A DNA stretch of 64,000 bases from Lewinella sp. W8 (GCF_004375085.3 NZ_SNAQ03000008.1:184899-248898), one strand, 5' to 3'. Shown: positions 1-8,871, numbered from the stretch's first letter. Made by a program: numbers and translations. Notes: a model not told the origin generated them from the letters alone.

Positions 1-736
1 CTACTTTCATCCCGTGGTACTTGGTGTAGCGTTCATCTTCGGGGTGAACGGCCAGGGCCGTATCCGCCGGAATGGTTTCCGGACGGCTGGTGGCGATGAT
101 GATGTACTCGTCTTCCGTTCCCGCTACCCGGTAGCGAACCGAGTAGAGGTTCTTGTTTTCGTCGGAGTGAATGACCTCCTCGTTGGAGAGTACCGTCTGG
201 GCCACGGGGTCCCAGTTGGTCATCCGCAGGCCGCGGTAGAGTTTCCCCTTTTTGTAGAGGTCGACGAATACCTTGATGACCGATTCGTAGAGTTTCGGCT
301 CCATCGTGAAGCGGGTGCGCTCCCAGTCGCAACTGGCGCCGAGCTTCTGGAGCTGATCCAGAATCTTACCGCCGTACTCTTCCTTCCACGCGAAGGCGTG
401 TTCGAGGAATTCTTCCCGGCCGATGTCCGATTTTTTGATGCCCTGCTCGCGCAGTTTCTTGACCACCTTGGCTTCCGTAGCGATGCTGGCGTGGTCCGTT
501 CCCGGCACCCAGCAGGCGTTCTTCCCGTCCAGTCGCGCCTTGCGGATCAGGACGTCCTGAATCGTGTTGTTCAGCATGTGCCCCATGTGCAGGACCCCGG
601 TCACGTTCGGTGGCGGAATCACGATGGTGTAGGGCTCCCGTTCGTCGGGTTCGCTGTGGAAATAGTTCTTCTCCAGCCAGTGCTGGTACCATTTCGCTTC
701 AACTTCGTTGGCCTGATACGTCTTAGGGGTGGACAT
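1..736 (-). CDS. valS: valine--tRNA ligase, N-terminal part (cut by window edge)
   Basis: Cytoplasmic class I aminoacyl-tRNA synthetase that charges tRNA-Val. Read on the minus strand from the ATG at 736, the frame stays open to base 1, giving about 245 residues. It opens [20 protein letters not shown] and carries the class I HIGH motif as HMGH (residues 50-53, in the context [15 protein letters not shown]). The stretch [13 protein letters not shown] and the start of the CP1 editing domain ([19 protein letters not shown]) follow; these are characteristic of ValS rather than IleS or LeuS. The KMSKS motif and anticodon domain lie outside the window. No gene overlaps the start, and 928 bp of non-coding DNA lies upstream. 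Confidence 0.96.
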   Translation of the reverse strand, partial: MSTPKTYQANEVEAKWYQHWLEKNYFHSEPDEREPYTIVIPPPNVTGVLHMGHMLNNTIQDVLIRKARLDGKNACWVPGTDHASIATEAKVVKKLREQGIKKSDIGREEFLEHAFAWKEEYGGKILDQLQKLGASCDWERTRFTMEPKLYESVIKVFVDLYKKGKLYRGLRMTNWDPVAQTVLSNEEVIHSDENKNLYSVRYRVAGTEDEYIIIATSRPETIPADTALAVHPEDERYTKYHGMKV

Positions 737-1066
737 GGGCGTGAATTTTGGCGCTTCCCATCGGGGGAAAGACACCGGAATTTGCTTTGCTTACGGGCGG
801 CGAAGATACGGCGACCCGGGTGGTTTTCGTAACGGTTTTGGCGGGGGAAAAAGTTCCTCCGTTTTCGAGGTTCAACGGTCTGGTTAATTTCGAGAATTGG
901 GGCGACGGAGCGCAGGTGCAGTGGAACGACGTGGAGCGGAATCCTCGCGCTCTGCCGGGATGCATGGGTTTAGGTTTCAGGATTAAGGCTCTAGGACCAA
1001 GGAAAGCTCAGGTCTTCAGCTGAAACGCGAAGCATGGGAGAGGGAGTGGTCCGCCGAGTGGTCCGC

Positions 1067-1263
1067 CGACCGGCGGAAGAGAAGCCACCTAGTCCGGTAA
1101 CCTCTCCTGCTCCGGGATTGGCTCGACGTGGAACGCTACGGATTTGAGGTGCGCTTCCCAGGGACCACGAAGCGTGCAACAAGCGCAGCGCGTTGCTCCT
1201 TTGTGCGTCCCCACCGGCTTTAATTTCAGCATCACCAAACGACCAGCTTGCAGAGCAAGCCTT
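1067..1263. repeat. 197-bp direct repeat, copy 1
   Basis: Ungapped near-copy of 1306-1502, offset 239 bp, with roughly a dozen mismatches by eye over 197 bp. The shared core includes GTCCGGTAACCTCTCCTGC, ATTTGAGGTGCGCTTCCC and CAACAAGCGCAGCGCGTTG (itself partly self-complementary). Each copy begins at CGACCGGCG and ends GCAGAGCAAGCCTT. It could be a structured RNA, a non-autonomous element or a recombination product; no coding signal was seen. Confidence 0.85.
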
Positions 1264-1305
1264 TTCCGGAGGCTTTTCCACCTCAGCATTCCGCCTCACC
1301 CTTCA

Positions 1306-1502
1306 CGACCGGCGTAAGAGAAGCCACCTCGTCCGGTAACCTCTCCTGCTCCGGGATTGGCTCAACGTGGAACGCTACCGATTTGAGGTGCGCTTCCCCG
1401 GGACCACGAAGCGTGCAACAAGCGCAGCGCGTTGCTCCTTTGTGCGTCCCTACCGACTGTAATTTCCCCATCATCAAACGACCGGCTTGCAGAGCAAGCC
1501 TT
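1306..1502. repeat. 197-bp direct repeat, copy 2
   Basis: Second copy of the element at 1067-1263. The 42 bp between copies (1264-1305) is not part of the conserved block, although TTCTCC/TTTTCC-rich ends blur the right border. The copies are in the same orientation. Confidence 0.85.
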
Positions 1503-1664
1503 CTCCTGATACTTCTCCGCCTTAGCCTTAGCCTTCTCCTTAGCCTCCCCCCCGCTCCTGAAATTTGGTCCCAAATTTCCCAATTACCCGATTCCTTACT
1601 TCTCCTTTACTAAATTTACACCCTCTATTCTTTTTAGTGCATTGTCTTTAGTCTTTCCCTACTC

Positions 1665-3008
1665 ATGAAGCAAACGACCTTTCTCCTACTCTGTGCCAGT
1701 CTCCTGTTTTTCTCCCATTGCCAGATGGAAGATGATTTTGAGGTTGGTTTAGACCAACAATTACTGGAAGTCATCCAGCGGGCTAACCCGGAAGGGCGCA
1801 AGGCCTTTATCCTGCCCGAAGAAACCGACTTTGACGCCATCCCCCAGGATCCGCTGAACCCCATCACCGCCGAGAAGGTGCGGCTGGGCCGTTTCCTCTT
1901 TCACGAAACGGGTATTGGCGTAGAGGCCGTCATGGAGGGCAACCTGCGCACCTACAGCTGCGCCTCCTGTCACTTTGCCGGTGCGGGCTTCCAGGCCGGT
2001 CGCTTCCAGGGAATTGGGGAAGGGGGCGCGGGCTTCGGCGTTAACGGAGAGCGAAGAGACCGGGATGAACGCACCGCGGCCGAGGACCTGGACGTGCAGC
2101 CGATCCGTAGTCCGGCTGCGCTTAATACCGCCTACCAGGAAGTCATGCTCTGGAACGGACAATTCGGAGCTACCGGAATCAACGAGGGCACCGAAGAACA
2201 ATGGACGCCCAATACGCCGAAGGAAAATAACTTTCTCGGCTTTCAGGGTATTGAGACCCAGGCTATCGCCGGCCTGGGGGTCCACCGGCTGAACATGACG
2301 CCAGAGTTGGCGGAAGAATTAGGCTACACGACCCTCTTCGATGCGGCCTTCCCGAACGTCAGCGGCCCGAGCCGCTACAGCCTGCTCAACGCCGCCCTGG
2401 CCATCGCCGCCTACGAACGCACCCTCCTGGCCAACGAGGCCCCCTTCCAGAATTGGCTGCGCGGGAACCCCAACGGGCTTACGGACGCGGAAAAGCGCGG
2501 CGCCATTGTCTTTTTCGATAAAGGAAATTGTGTAAGCTGTCATTCCTCCCCCGCCCTCAACAGTATGGAATTCCACGCCCTGGGCATGAATGACCTGTTC
2601 GACTGTCCCGAAGAAACCTTCGGCACTAGTTCGGACAATCCAGCAAACCTGGGACGCGGCGGATTCACCCTCCGCGAGGAAGACAACTATAAGTTTAAGG
2701 TCCCCCAACTCTATAACCTCAGTCAGTCCCGCTTCTACGGACACGGCGCCAGCCTGCGCAGTATTCGGGACGTGGTGGTCTATAAAAATATGGGAGTGCC
2801 TGAAAAGAGTGGCGTCCCCTCCACTCAACTGGCCGCCGGCTTCCAACCCCTCGGCCTGACCGAGCAAGAAATTGACGACCTGACCGCCTTCCTCACCACC
2901 GGCCTCCGGGACGGAAACCTACGCCGGTACGAACCCTCTACCCTGCCCTCCGGGCAGTGCTTCCCCAACGCCGACTTCCTCTCGCAACGGGATTTGGACT
3001 GCCTGTAA
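1665..3008 (+). CDS. exported di-haem cytochrome c peroxidase (CCP/MauG family)
   Basis: Likely envelope di-haem peroxidase of the CcpA/MauG family, reducing H2O2 or oxidising a protein or cofactor. 447 aa, near the usual family length. The N-terminus is a hydrophobic leader ending FFSHC (Cys19), so it is probably a lipoprotein with a non-classical lipobox. Two CxxCH haem sites are visible: C99-x2-C102-H103 (YSCASCH) and C289-x2-C292-H293 (GNCVSCH). The family hallmark NPITAEKVRLGRFLFHE lies at about 65-81. The ATG at 1665 directly precedes the leader. It stands alone; the next gene starts 322 bp downstream. Whether it is a true peroxidase or a MauG-like modifier cannot be told from sequence. 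Confidence 0.93.
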   Translation: MKQTTFLLLCASLLFFSHCQMEDDFEVGLDQQLLEVIQRANPEGRKAFILPEETDFDAIPQDPLNPITAEKVRLGRFLFHETGIGVEAVMEGNLRTYSCASCHFAGAGFQAGRFQGIGEGGAGFGVNGERRDRDERTAAEDLDVQPIRSPAALNTAYQEVMLWNGQFGATGINEGTEEQWTPNTPKENNFLGFQGIETQAIAGLGVHRLNMTPELAEELGYTTLFDAAFPNVSGPSRYSLLNAALAIAAYERTLLANEAPFQNWLRGNPNGLTDAEKRGAIVFFDKGNCVSCHSSPALNSMEFHALGMNDLFDCPEETFGTSSDNPANLGRGGFTLREEDNYKFKVPQLYNLSQSRFYGHGASLRSIRDVVVYKNMGVPEKSGVPSTQLAAGFQPLGLTEQEIDDLTAFLTTGLRDGNLRRYEPSTLPSGQCFPNADFLSQRDLDCL

Positions 3009-3330
3009 GAGATTCCTTCTGGTGCACCGTTAAGGAAGGTAGCTTTGCCGGACCTCCGTCTCCTTCTACCAGGTCGGCGGACAAACCTGATCGTGCCTCG
3101 CGTTTCGGCCGACAACCTTTCCCCCTTCGGCCTGGAAGGCCGTTCCTCTCTGCGGAGCAAGGTCTGCTGGGCGTTCGCAGAACGCACCAGGGCTTTGCGA
3201 CACCAAGACCCCGGTCGCTTTTCGGGGAAAAGCTCCACCACATCAGGATCTAGGTGAACTGACAAGCTAACATAAAGCCATCCCTCTCCTTCAACTTCCC
3301 ACCCGTATTTTCGCCCCAGAAACTTGAACC
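3009..3330. other. intergenic, nothing recognised
   Basis: GC-rich stretch between the peroxidase and the lipoprotein gene. It holds small inverted repeats such as TTCGGCCTGGAAGGCCG but no gene, RNA or clear terminator. Overlapping short ORFs on both strands look spurious. Confidence 0.5.
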
Positions 3331-4155
3331 ATGGTTGAGAAGATAATGCCCCTCCTGCTACTCGCACTAATCGCCTCCGTGCTCGCCGCCTGTAACGACC
3401 AGGCGACCGAAGCACCTTCTTTGGAAGTTCCTGCCTCTGAAAGCACAGCTGATCCGTACGCGGAGTTGCCCCAGGCGGAGCGCATCATCGCCCTGGCCGT
3501 AGAAGCCTCGAAGCTGACCGAACTCGACTCGGCCGCCTACACCTTCCGCTTCCGCGACAAAGAATACGGCTACGAAAATCTCGGGGGGCAATTCAAATAC
3601 GAGCGGTGGTGGACCGATTCCGTCAGCGGCGACCAGATCCGTGACGTCCTGACCAACATCGGACTGCAACGCTTCACCAACGGGACGATCACCACTTTGT
3701 CCGCCAAGGACAGCGCCGCCTACGCTAATTCCGTCAATTCGGTCATCTACTTCGCCTTCATGCCCTATCCGCTGCAGGATCCCGCAGTGCGGGCCGAATA
3801 TCTCGGACAGGAAACCATCCGCGGAGAAATACTCGACAAGCTTGGCATCACCTTCGCCGCCGAGGGCGGCGGGCAGGATTACGAAGACGAGTTCCGGTAC
3901 TGGTTTGACCCCTCCTCCCACCAACTAAAATACCTGGCTTACACCGAAGCCGGAAATAAGGCGCCCCGTTTCCGGCAGGCCTTCAACGAACGGGAGGAGG
4001 CCGGCATCATGGTACGGGATTACCACAACTTCCACATCCCCAAAAACCCGCCCACGCCGGTGGACGAACTCGCTCCGCGCTTCAATGAGGGCAATTTGAA
4101 ACTTCTTTCGGAGATTATTGCCGAAGAATACCGGGACCTGTCGGGCCAGAAATAG
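3331..4155 (+). CDS. lipoprotein of unknown function, DUF6503-like
   Basis: 274 aa with a clear lipoprotein signal: a hydrophobic run followed by SVLAAC (Cys21). The mature part is rich in aromatic and charged residues with a repeated beta pattern (YTFRFRDKEYGYENLGGQFKYER, split as seen) and ends in a helical tail. I associate the layout with Bacteroidota DUF6503-type proteins, which resemble LolA/outer-membrane lipoprotein-sorting folds; this is recollection, not a search. The esterase follows 43 bp downstream on the same strand, so they may be co-transcribed. Confidence 0.75.
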   Translation: MVEKIMPLLLLALIASVLAACNDQATEAPSLEVPASESTADPYAELPQAERIIALAVEASKLTELDSAAYTFRFRDKEYGYENLGGQFKYERWWTDSVSGDQIRDVLTNIGLQRFTNGTITTLSAKDSAAYANSVNSVIYFAFMPYPLQDPAVRAEYLGQETIRGEILDKLGITFAAEGGGQDYEDEFRYWFDPSSHQLKYLAYTEAGNKAPRFRQAFNEREEAGIMVRDYHNFHIPKNPPTPVDELAPRFNEGNLKLLSEIIAEEYRDLSGQK

Positions 4156-4198
4156 CCACATTACCTAACAATGCATTACCGATTGCTATCTTAAATGC

Positions 4199-5113
4199 AT
4201 GAAAAAGTGGATTCTCATCGGACTGGGGGGCTTTGTCCTCTTCCTGGTCGTGTTCTTCGGCCGTATATTTTGGGGCCAATATCAGCAGCACCTGGCTCAA
4301 AAAGAGTTTGAGGCGAACGTCACCAATACCGCCTCTCCCGGCGTCACGGTGCTGCGGGATTCTTTCCTGATCGACTACCAAAACGAGAAGCGGACCTTAC
4401 ACGTCTACGTTCCTCCCGGCTACGCTGAGGACTCCCTCTCCTACCCGGTGATGTACTTCATGGACGGGGAGAGCTCCTTCAACGACATGGAAAACATGGC
4501 CCCGGAATGGCAGATTGACGAAGTCATCGATGCTTCCGTCCGGGCCGGTGGCCCGGGGGCCATCGTCATTGGTATCGCCCAGTCCGACCAGCGCGACCCG
4601 GAATACACGCCCTTCCCCATTGACGATTACCCCAACGCCCACGGCGATCGATACATCGACTGGGTAGCCACCAAACTAAAACCCTGGGTGGACACCAACT
4701 ACCGAACCCTGACGGCCCCCGAGCACACCGCCATTGGCGGTATCTCCCGTAGTGGCATGATGGCCTACTACGCGCTGATGGCCCATCCGGAAGTTTTCGG
4801 ACTGGCCGTCATCCAGTCGCCATCCCTTTGGGTGGACGAAAACCGGCTACTGGCCATGGATACGCCGGCGGAAGCATTGGCCGGCCGCCGGGCATTCGTC
4901 AGCGTAGGGGAGCTGGAAACCCCGATGATTCGGCAAGCCCGCGCCATTCACGATAAGTTATTGGATGCCGGCATCGCACCAGAGGATTTACGCATGGAGA
5001 TCATCCAGGGAGAAGGGCATTGGCACATGGCCTGGCGCAAATCCTTTGCCATGGCGTATCCGTGGCTGGCGGAGCGGTGGTCGCAGGAACAAGTTTCCGC
5101 CGAAATGGAATAG
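4199..5113 (+). CDS. putative esterase, Fes/esterase-D-like alpha/beta hydrolase
   Basis: 304 aa, PF00756-type esterase. A single N-terminal membrane segment (about 4-21, WILIGLGGFVLFLVVFF) suggests a secreted or membrane-anchored enzyme. Family landmarks: LHVYVPPGYAEDSLSYPVMY then FMDGE (about 62-86), and the nucleophile elbow GGISRSGMMAYYALM with the likely catalytic Ser183 in G-I-S-R-S-G; the second Gly of the usual GxSxG is replaced by Ser. The probable catalytic His is in GEGHWHMAW near 275. The substrate is unknown; relatives hydrolyse ferric-siderophore, acyl or feruloyl esters. It ends 9 bp from the convergent regulator gene. Confidence 0.87.
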   Translation: MKKWILIGLGGFVLFLVVFFGRIFWGQYQQHLAQKEFEANVTNTASPGVTVLRDSFLIDYQNEKRTLHVYVPPGYAEDSLSYPVMYFMDGESSFNDMENMAPEWQIDEVIDASVRAGGPGAIVIGIAQSDQRDPEYTPFPIDDYPNAHGDRYIDWVATKLKPWVDTNYRTLTAPEHTAIGGISRSGMMAYYALMAHPEVFGLAVIQSPSLWVDENRLLAMDTPAEALAGRRAFVSVGELETPMIRQARAIHDKLLDAGIAPEDLRMEIIQGEGHWHMAWRKSFAMAYPWLAERWSQEQVSAEME

Positions 5114-5122
5114 TCACGGGCA

Positions 5123-6004
5123 CTACCCCACCCGAAACCGGTACCCCACCCCGTGTACCGTCTCGATGCTCACGGCCTCGATGTCGGCAATCTTCTTACG
5201 GAGCCGAGAGATGAATACGTCCAGACTACGTCCCACCATCACGCCCTCGTCTCCCCAGACCGCGTCATGAATTTTTTCTCTCGCCAGCACGGCGTTGGGG
5301 TTTTCCGCCAGATAGGTCAGAAGTTTACATTCCCGGTAGGTCAGCTCGTGTTGCTGCCCGCCCCACTCCAGTCGTTGCACGTCGGGGAGGAGAGCGGCTT
5401 CAGTCCCCAGCGGAAGCCGCCGGGGAGCATCCGCGTCGAGGGTGAGTTCCTGGCGGGGCTTGGACCAGTCCAGTACCGGGCCGATGAGCAGGAAGGACAA
5501 ACCGACCAGCAGTCCCAGATAGAAACCCGTCCCCGGACCGGGGTCATCCGGATGCAACTGAAGGCTGAGGTTGGCACAGCGGGCATCCTGCTCCCGCGAC
5601 CGGCAGGCGGCTTCGTCCAGGTCATTATTGATGCGGGTGCCGGTGGTAAAGTCAAAGAAGGCCCCCAGGAATTCCTGGCCATCCCCACAATCGAGTAAGG
5701 CCAGAGAATAGGGTTGCCGCAATTCAAATTTGGTCAGCACTCCCTGGGTGATGGTCATGATGGAATCGTAATCGATCTCCCGGGCCAGGGGCAGGATAAA
5801 ACTCAGCTCTCCGGACTTCTCCACGGCGGGTACCGTAGACCGGTCATCCCCCAGTCCCAGCAGGTAATCGTGTCCGATTTGCCGCATGGCCATCCGCACC
5901 TTGCGTTCGTCAACCTGCTGGTTCGACTGCAGGATGCTGGTGAGGGATAGCATCAACAAGAGTGCGCCAAGCACGGGAAAAGCGTATTTTAATCCTGGCT
6001 TCAT
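5123..6004 (-). CDS. membrane-embedded transcriptional regulator with C-terminal OmpR-type winged helix
   Basis: 293 aa. Residues 8-26 form a membrane segment, 28-158 an extracytoplasmic-looking domain with Cys106, Cys134 and Cys143, and 160-178 a second membrane segment (GFYLGLLVGLSFLLIGPVL). Residues about 205-293 form a Trans_reg_C winged helix (ELTYRECKLLTYLAENPN, REKIHDAVWG, SLDVFISRLRKKI, ETVHGVGYRF). There is no receiver or kinase domain, so signal and output sit in one chain. This inverts the usual ToxR/CadC order, where the DNA-binding domain is N-terminal. A TAACTTTA box lies exactly 4 nt before the ATG (6009-6016). Its target is unknown; neighbours are an esterase and a BNR protein. 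Confidence 0.88.
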   Translation of the reverse strand: MKPGLKYAFPVLGALLLMLSLTSILQSNQQVDERKVRMAMRQIGHDYLLGLGDDRSTVPAVEKSGELSFILPLAREIDYDSIMTITQGVLTKFELRQPYSLALLDCGDGQEFLGAFFDFTTGTRINNDLDEAACRSREQDARCANLSLQLHPDDPGPGTGFYLGLLVGLSFLLIGPVLDWSKPRQELTLDADAPRRLPLGTEAALLPDVQRLEWGGQQHELTYRECKLLTYLAENPNAVLAREKIHDAVWGDEGVMVGRSLDVFISRLRKKIADIEAVSIETVHGVGYRFRVG

Positions 6005-6112
6005 AGCATAAAGTTACGATCTAGTAACGCCCCACTCACCCCGAAGTGGGGCCTTTATCGGGGTATTTACATCCTTTTACATGTTGTAAGCTCCTACTTT
6101 TTCACTCCGGAG

Positions 6113-6120
6113 TAGGTTTG
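6113..6120 (+). promoter_or_regulatory. candidate -7 box TAGGTTTG upstream of the BNR gene
   Basis: Matches the Bacteroidota sigma-ABfr -7 consensus TAnnTTTG, 17 nt before the ATG at 6138. The expected leader would be about a dozen nt. No clear -33 TTG was assigned. Confidence 0.4.
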
Positions 6121-6137
6121 TAGAAACGATAATTGCC

Positions 6138-6998
6138 ATGCGAATTCTTCTCTTCCCCATCTTGCTGGCCGCCATGGTGCTTCACGGTCAGGATGATCCC
6201 TCCCGGGCCATTTATCTGAGTACCGACGCCGGTCAGACCTGGAGCCCCTTTGATCGGGGGATGCCCGCCATGACCTTCGTCAGCGACGTAATTAATCATC
6301 AGGGCACCCTCTACGCCGCCACGGATGGCCACGGGGTATTTATGCTTCCCCCCGGCAAAAAGGAATGGGAGGAGACCAACGACGGATTCGTCGGACCGGT
6401 GGACATCAACGCCCTGGCTTCCCGCGGCGACCTCCTGGTGGCCGGCACCTACCGCAACGGCATCTACCTTTCCCGCAGCGGCGGAAAGCGATGGCAACGT
6501 CCCATCGTTAATATCCCCAATATTTCCGTCACGTCTCTCTTCATGACCAACAAAACCATCTTTGCCGGCACCGATCGGGGGCTGTACGTCTCGGAAGACA
6601 ACGGCAACACCTGGCAGGTCCGGTCCAGTGGCCCCCAGATTAATGATCTGTTTTTCTTCGGCGGACAACTCTTCGCCGCCCGCCCGGATGGTCTCGTCTT
6701 GAGCGAGGATATGGGGGCGACCTGGACAAGCCTTTATGCGGATTTCACCGTCATGAAAGTTGACTATCTGTGTCCCTATCTGTACGCCTACGTGGGACGG
6801 GGCATCGGTTGGATCCGGAAAATCGACGGTAGCGACACCTGGGAAAATCCCTACGTGCGGCTTCCGATTCTCCAGAACGCCACCCTCATGTCCGCGCTGT
6901 GGACCGGGCTCCCACTAACGGGCCCCGAGGACGTCCCCTTTCGCAACATCTTTGAAACCCCCATCGGTTGGTTGGCCGCGGGGCGGCCGGGGTGTTAG
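6138..6998 (+). CDS. secreted BNR/sortilin-like repeat protein
   Basis: 286 aa with a signal peptide (MRILLFPILLAAMVLHG, cleavage near QDD). Three Asp-box (BNR) repeats S-x-D-x-G-x-T-W are visible: STDAGQTW near 33, SEDNGNTW near 152 and SEDMGATW near 192. Phrases like GTLYAATDGHGVF and KTIFAGTDRGLYVSEDNG recur, typical of beta-propeller proteins of the sortilin/photosystem-stability-factor type. A complete propeller would usually be longer, so this may be a partial or small one. No enzymatic residues were recognised. Function is unknown; a surface binding role is an inference. Confidence 0.82.
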   Translation: MRILLFPILLAAMVLHGQDDPSRAIYLSTDAGQTWSPFDRGMPAMTFVSDVINHQGTLYAATDGHGVFMLPPGKKEWEETNDGFVGPVDINALASRGDLLVAGTYRNGIYLSRSGGKRWQRPIVNIPNISVTSLFMTNKTIFAGTDRGLYVSEDNGNTWQVRSSGPQINDLFFFGGQLFAARPDGLVLSEDMGATWTSLYADFTVMKVDYLCPYLYAYVGRGIGWIRKIDGSDTWENPYVRLPILQNATLMSALWTGLPLTGPEDVPFRNIFETPIGWLAAGRPGC

Positions 6999-7136
6999 GG
7001 GACTGGTTACTGGTTACTAGTTGTTTGGTTTCGTCGGTGATCGATCACCTTTACTAATCCTGGCGGGAACATATGAGGTGTCGCGAATGATTGCTGTATC
7101 CTTAAGCCTCAATCCTTGAACCTCATTCCTAACTCC

Positions 7137-8072
7137 TCATTCCTCACTCCTCCCCAAATACGGTACCGAAAACTTCCAGCCGTCGTGCGCCGCGAAGCTG
7201 TTTGGAAAGATGGCCCGCGCCTCTTCCTCGTGGGCCGAGACATCCGGGTAGCGGGAACTGAAGTGGCCCATGACGAGCGTCCCGACGCCGGCATCGCGGG
7301 CGGTAAGGGCCGCTTCCCGGGCCGTGGCGTGGCCCTTGGCGTGCGCGTCTTCCCGCAGCTCGTGGAGAAAAGTTGCCTCGTGATACAAGAGGTCTACGCC
7401 GCGGACAAAATTCGCCAGTTCGGGAAAATGTAGCGTATCGGAGCAGTAGGCGAAGCTCCGGGGAGGTGCGGGCGGGATCGTCAGTTCTTGATGCAAAATG
7501 CGTTCTCCGGTCGCGGTCACGAAGTCTCCCCCTCCTTTGATCTCCCGGATGGCGGGCCAGGGAATATCGTATTCTTCAATCTTTTCCTTACGGATGTTGG
7601 CGGGTCTTTCCTTTTCGCGCAGAAGGTAGCCGTTCGTTTCGATCCGGTGGCGGAGGGGAAAGGCAAATAGTTCCAAAGACTTCAGGCTGATCACCGGGGT
7701 GAGATCCTTTGCGGTAAACTCCCGGAATTCCAGGGAAAAGGGAAAGTCAAAGCGGTCGAGTTCGAGTAAGGGGGCGAGGCGCGCGCGCAGGTGCGGTGGA
7801 GACAGGATAGTGAGCGGTGTTTTCCGGTCGTAGAGCGCCAGGCTGGTCAGCAATCCGGGGAGGCCGAAGTAGTGATCGCCGTGGAGGTGGGTAATCAGGA
7901 TGGTGGACGTCCGCCCCAGATTGAGGCCCAGGCTGCGGAGTTGCATCTGGGTGCCTTCCCCGCAGTCGATGAGTACGTCCTCATGTTCGGTGCGCAGGAA
8001 CACACCGGAACAGTGGCGGCCGTAGGCCGGCAGGGCACCACTGGTGCCCAGAATGGTTACTTCAAAACGCAT
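7137..8072 (-). CDS. rnz: ribonuclease Z (tRNase Z, 3' tRNA endonuclease)
   Basis: Cytoplasmic zinc-dependent endonuclease that trims 3' trailers of pre-tRNAs. 311 aa, the usual length of the short (ELAC1-type) form. It begins FEVTILGTSGALPAYGRHCS and carries the metal motif HLHGDHYFGLPG (62-73); further family motifs are FAYCSDTLHF, DLLYHEATFLHE, and GHFSSRY near the C-terminus, the last resembling the HFS/HxxxRY signature. It lies 57 bp downstream of the STAS gene on the same strand, so the two may be co-transcribed. Confidence 0.96.
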   Translation of the reverse strand: MRFEVTILGTSGALPAYGRHCSGVFLRTEHEDVLIDCGEGTQMQLRSLGLNLGRTSTILITHLHGDHYFGLPGLLTSLALYDRKTPLTILSPPHLRARLAPLLELDRFDFPFSLEFREFTAKDLTPVISLKSLELFAFPLRHRIETNGYLLREKERPANIRKEKIEEYDIPWPAIREIKGGGDFVTATGERILHQELTIPPAPPRSFAYCSDTLHFPELANFVRGVDLLYHEATFLHELREDAHAKGHATAREAALTARDAGVGTLVMGHFSSRYPDVSAHEEEARAIFPNSFAAHDGWKFSVPYLGRSEE

Positions 8073-8129
8073 GATGCTTACGGAGAACCGAAAACGGTAG
8101 GCTACCTACCGCCAGGGCAACCGTGGAGG

Positions 8130-8522
8130 TTACTCCTCGGCTCCCGCCTCGGGTTCACCCTGCATGTCCCGCTGTAGTTCCTCCATGAAGATGTAGTCCA
8201 CGGATTCCGAAACCGTCGGAAGGATGGTCAGGACGGAGTCTACTTTAGAAATTTCCACCAGACGCTTGACGGCGTCGTGCTCAATCCCGGTGACGATGAA
8301 GGTACCCAGGTTAGTCCACAGACGACGGGCCGTCAGGATAGCACTCAGGCCGGAGCTGTCCACGTAAGCCACGGAGCTAAGGTCCAGAATGAGATTCTTG
8401 ATCCCTTCATTAGCCAGGATTACGAATTCGGATTTAAGCTTGGGAGCTACGGAAGAATTCAGGTTTTCTTCTTCGGGCTTAACGAGCGTGTAGCGTTCCT
8501 GCTTATCGATGCTAAATTTCAT
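8130..8522 (-). CDS. STAS-domain protein, anti-anti-sigma-factor-like
   Basis: 130 aa when started at the ATG at 8522 (MKFSIDKQERYTLVKPEEEN). A longer frame to 8675 would add an unsupported leader. A single STAS domain: the core strand-helix LILDLSSVAYVDSSGLSAI has the conserved DSSG (55-58), whose serine is the phosphorylation site in SpoIIAA-type antagonists. The C-terminus is acidic (GEPEAGAEE). No anti-sigma kinase or SpoIIE phosphatase is nearby, so the partner must be elsewhere. Comparable single-STAS proteins are common in Bacteroidota; the role is inferred from the domain only. Confidence 0.87.
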   Translation of the reverse strand: MKFSIDKQERYTLVKPEEENLNSSVAPKLKSEFVILANEGIKNLILDLSSVAYVDSSGLSAILTARRLWTNLGTFIVTGIEHDAVKRLVEISKVDSVLTILPTVSESVDYIFMEELQRDMQGEPEAGAEE

Positions 8523-8540
8523 CTGGTCTTCTATTTGCCG

Positions 8541-8548
8541 CAAAGGTA
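8541..8548 (-). promoter_or_regulatory. candidate -7 box TACCTTTG for the STAS gene
   Basis: Read on the minus strand, TACCTTTG lies 18 nt before the ATG at 8522, giving a short leader. It supports the shorter start, because the upstream in-frame extension would begin before the promoter. Confidence 0.45.
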
Positions 8549-8825
8549 GATATTTTAACTTAACCCAACTATTCTTCAGGGAGTTCATTGGCGTCGGCCC
8601 CGGAACGAAAATATCTGATCCCCGACCGATGGATTCTGCCGGGAGCCGTTGGAATACCCCCTGATTTCGTCGCAAGAAGACAGACCCGCAACCAACTTAT
8701 CTTGGCTTCCATTGTTAATTTTCCGTTGCGGGCAAATCGCAAGATATTCTGGCAGCAAATCGGCGAATTGTCAGGTTTATTTGTCAGGTAGTTTCTCGTG
8801 GCACGGTTATTTCACAACTGGAATA

Positions 8826-8871
8826 ATACGTTAACGACGCTAACCGGCCCCAACACGGCCATACGTTAACG
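8826..8871. promoter_or_regulatory. paired ATACGTTAACG sites upstream of clpC
   Basis: An 11-bp direct repeat ATACGTTAACG at 8826-8836 and 8861-8871, 35 bp apart start to start. Each contains the palindrome CGTTAACG; the second extends to a perfect 10-bp palindrome ACGTTAACGT. The pair sits 62-107 bp before the clpC start, a plausible place for an operator or activator pair. No known binding-site family is asserted. Confidence 0.4.

Larger units (their letters stand above)
737..1664. other. long non-coding interval upstream of valS
   Basis: No convincing gene. The short ORFs here on both strands (for example HKGATRCACCTLRGP, seen twice) are translations of a 197-bp direct repeat and lack protein-like features. 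The interval also holds one copy of the dispersed GC-rich motif (899-920), a run of GGTCCGCCG repeats near 1048-1066, and a perfect 9-bp inverted repeat GAAATTTGG/CCAAATTTC at 1559-1578. Promoters for valS (leftward) and the peroxidase (rightward) must lie here, but I cannot place them. Confidence 0.6.

Noticed and set aside
14..832. 272-aa plus-strand frame at the left edge
   Set aside because: It is antisense to valS, whose minus-strand translation has the class I synthetase signature.
1089..1477. Short ORFs with KGATRCACCTLRGP on the minus strand in both 197-bp repeats
   Set aside because: The similarity between them is just the DNA repeat; no start context or protein-like signal, and all three frames are similarly open.
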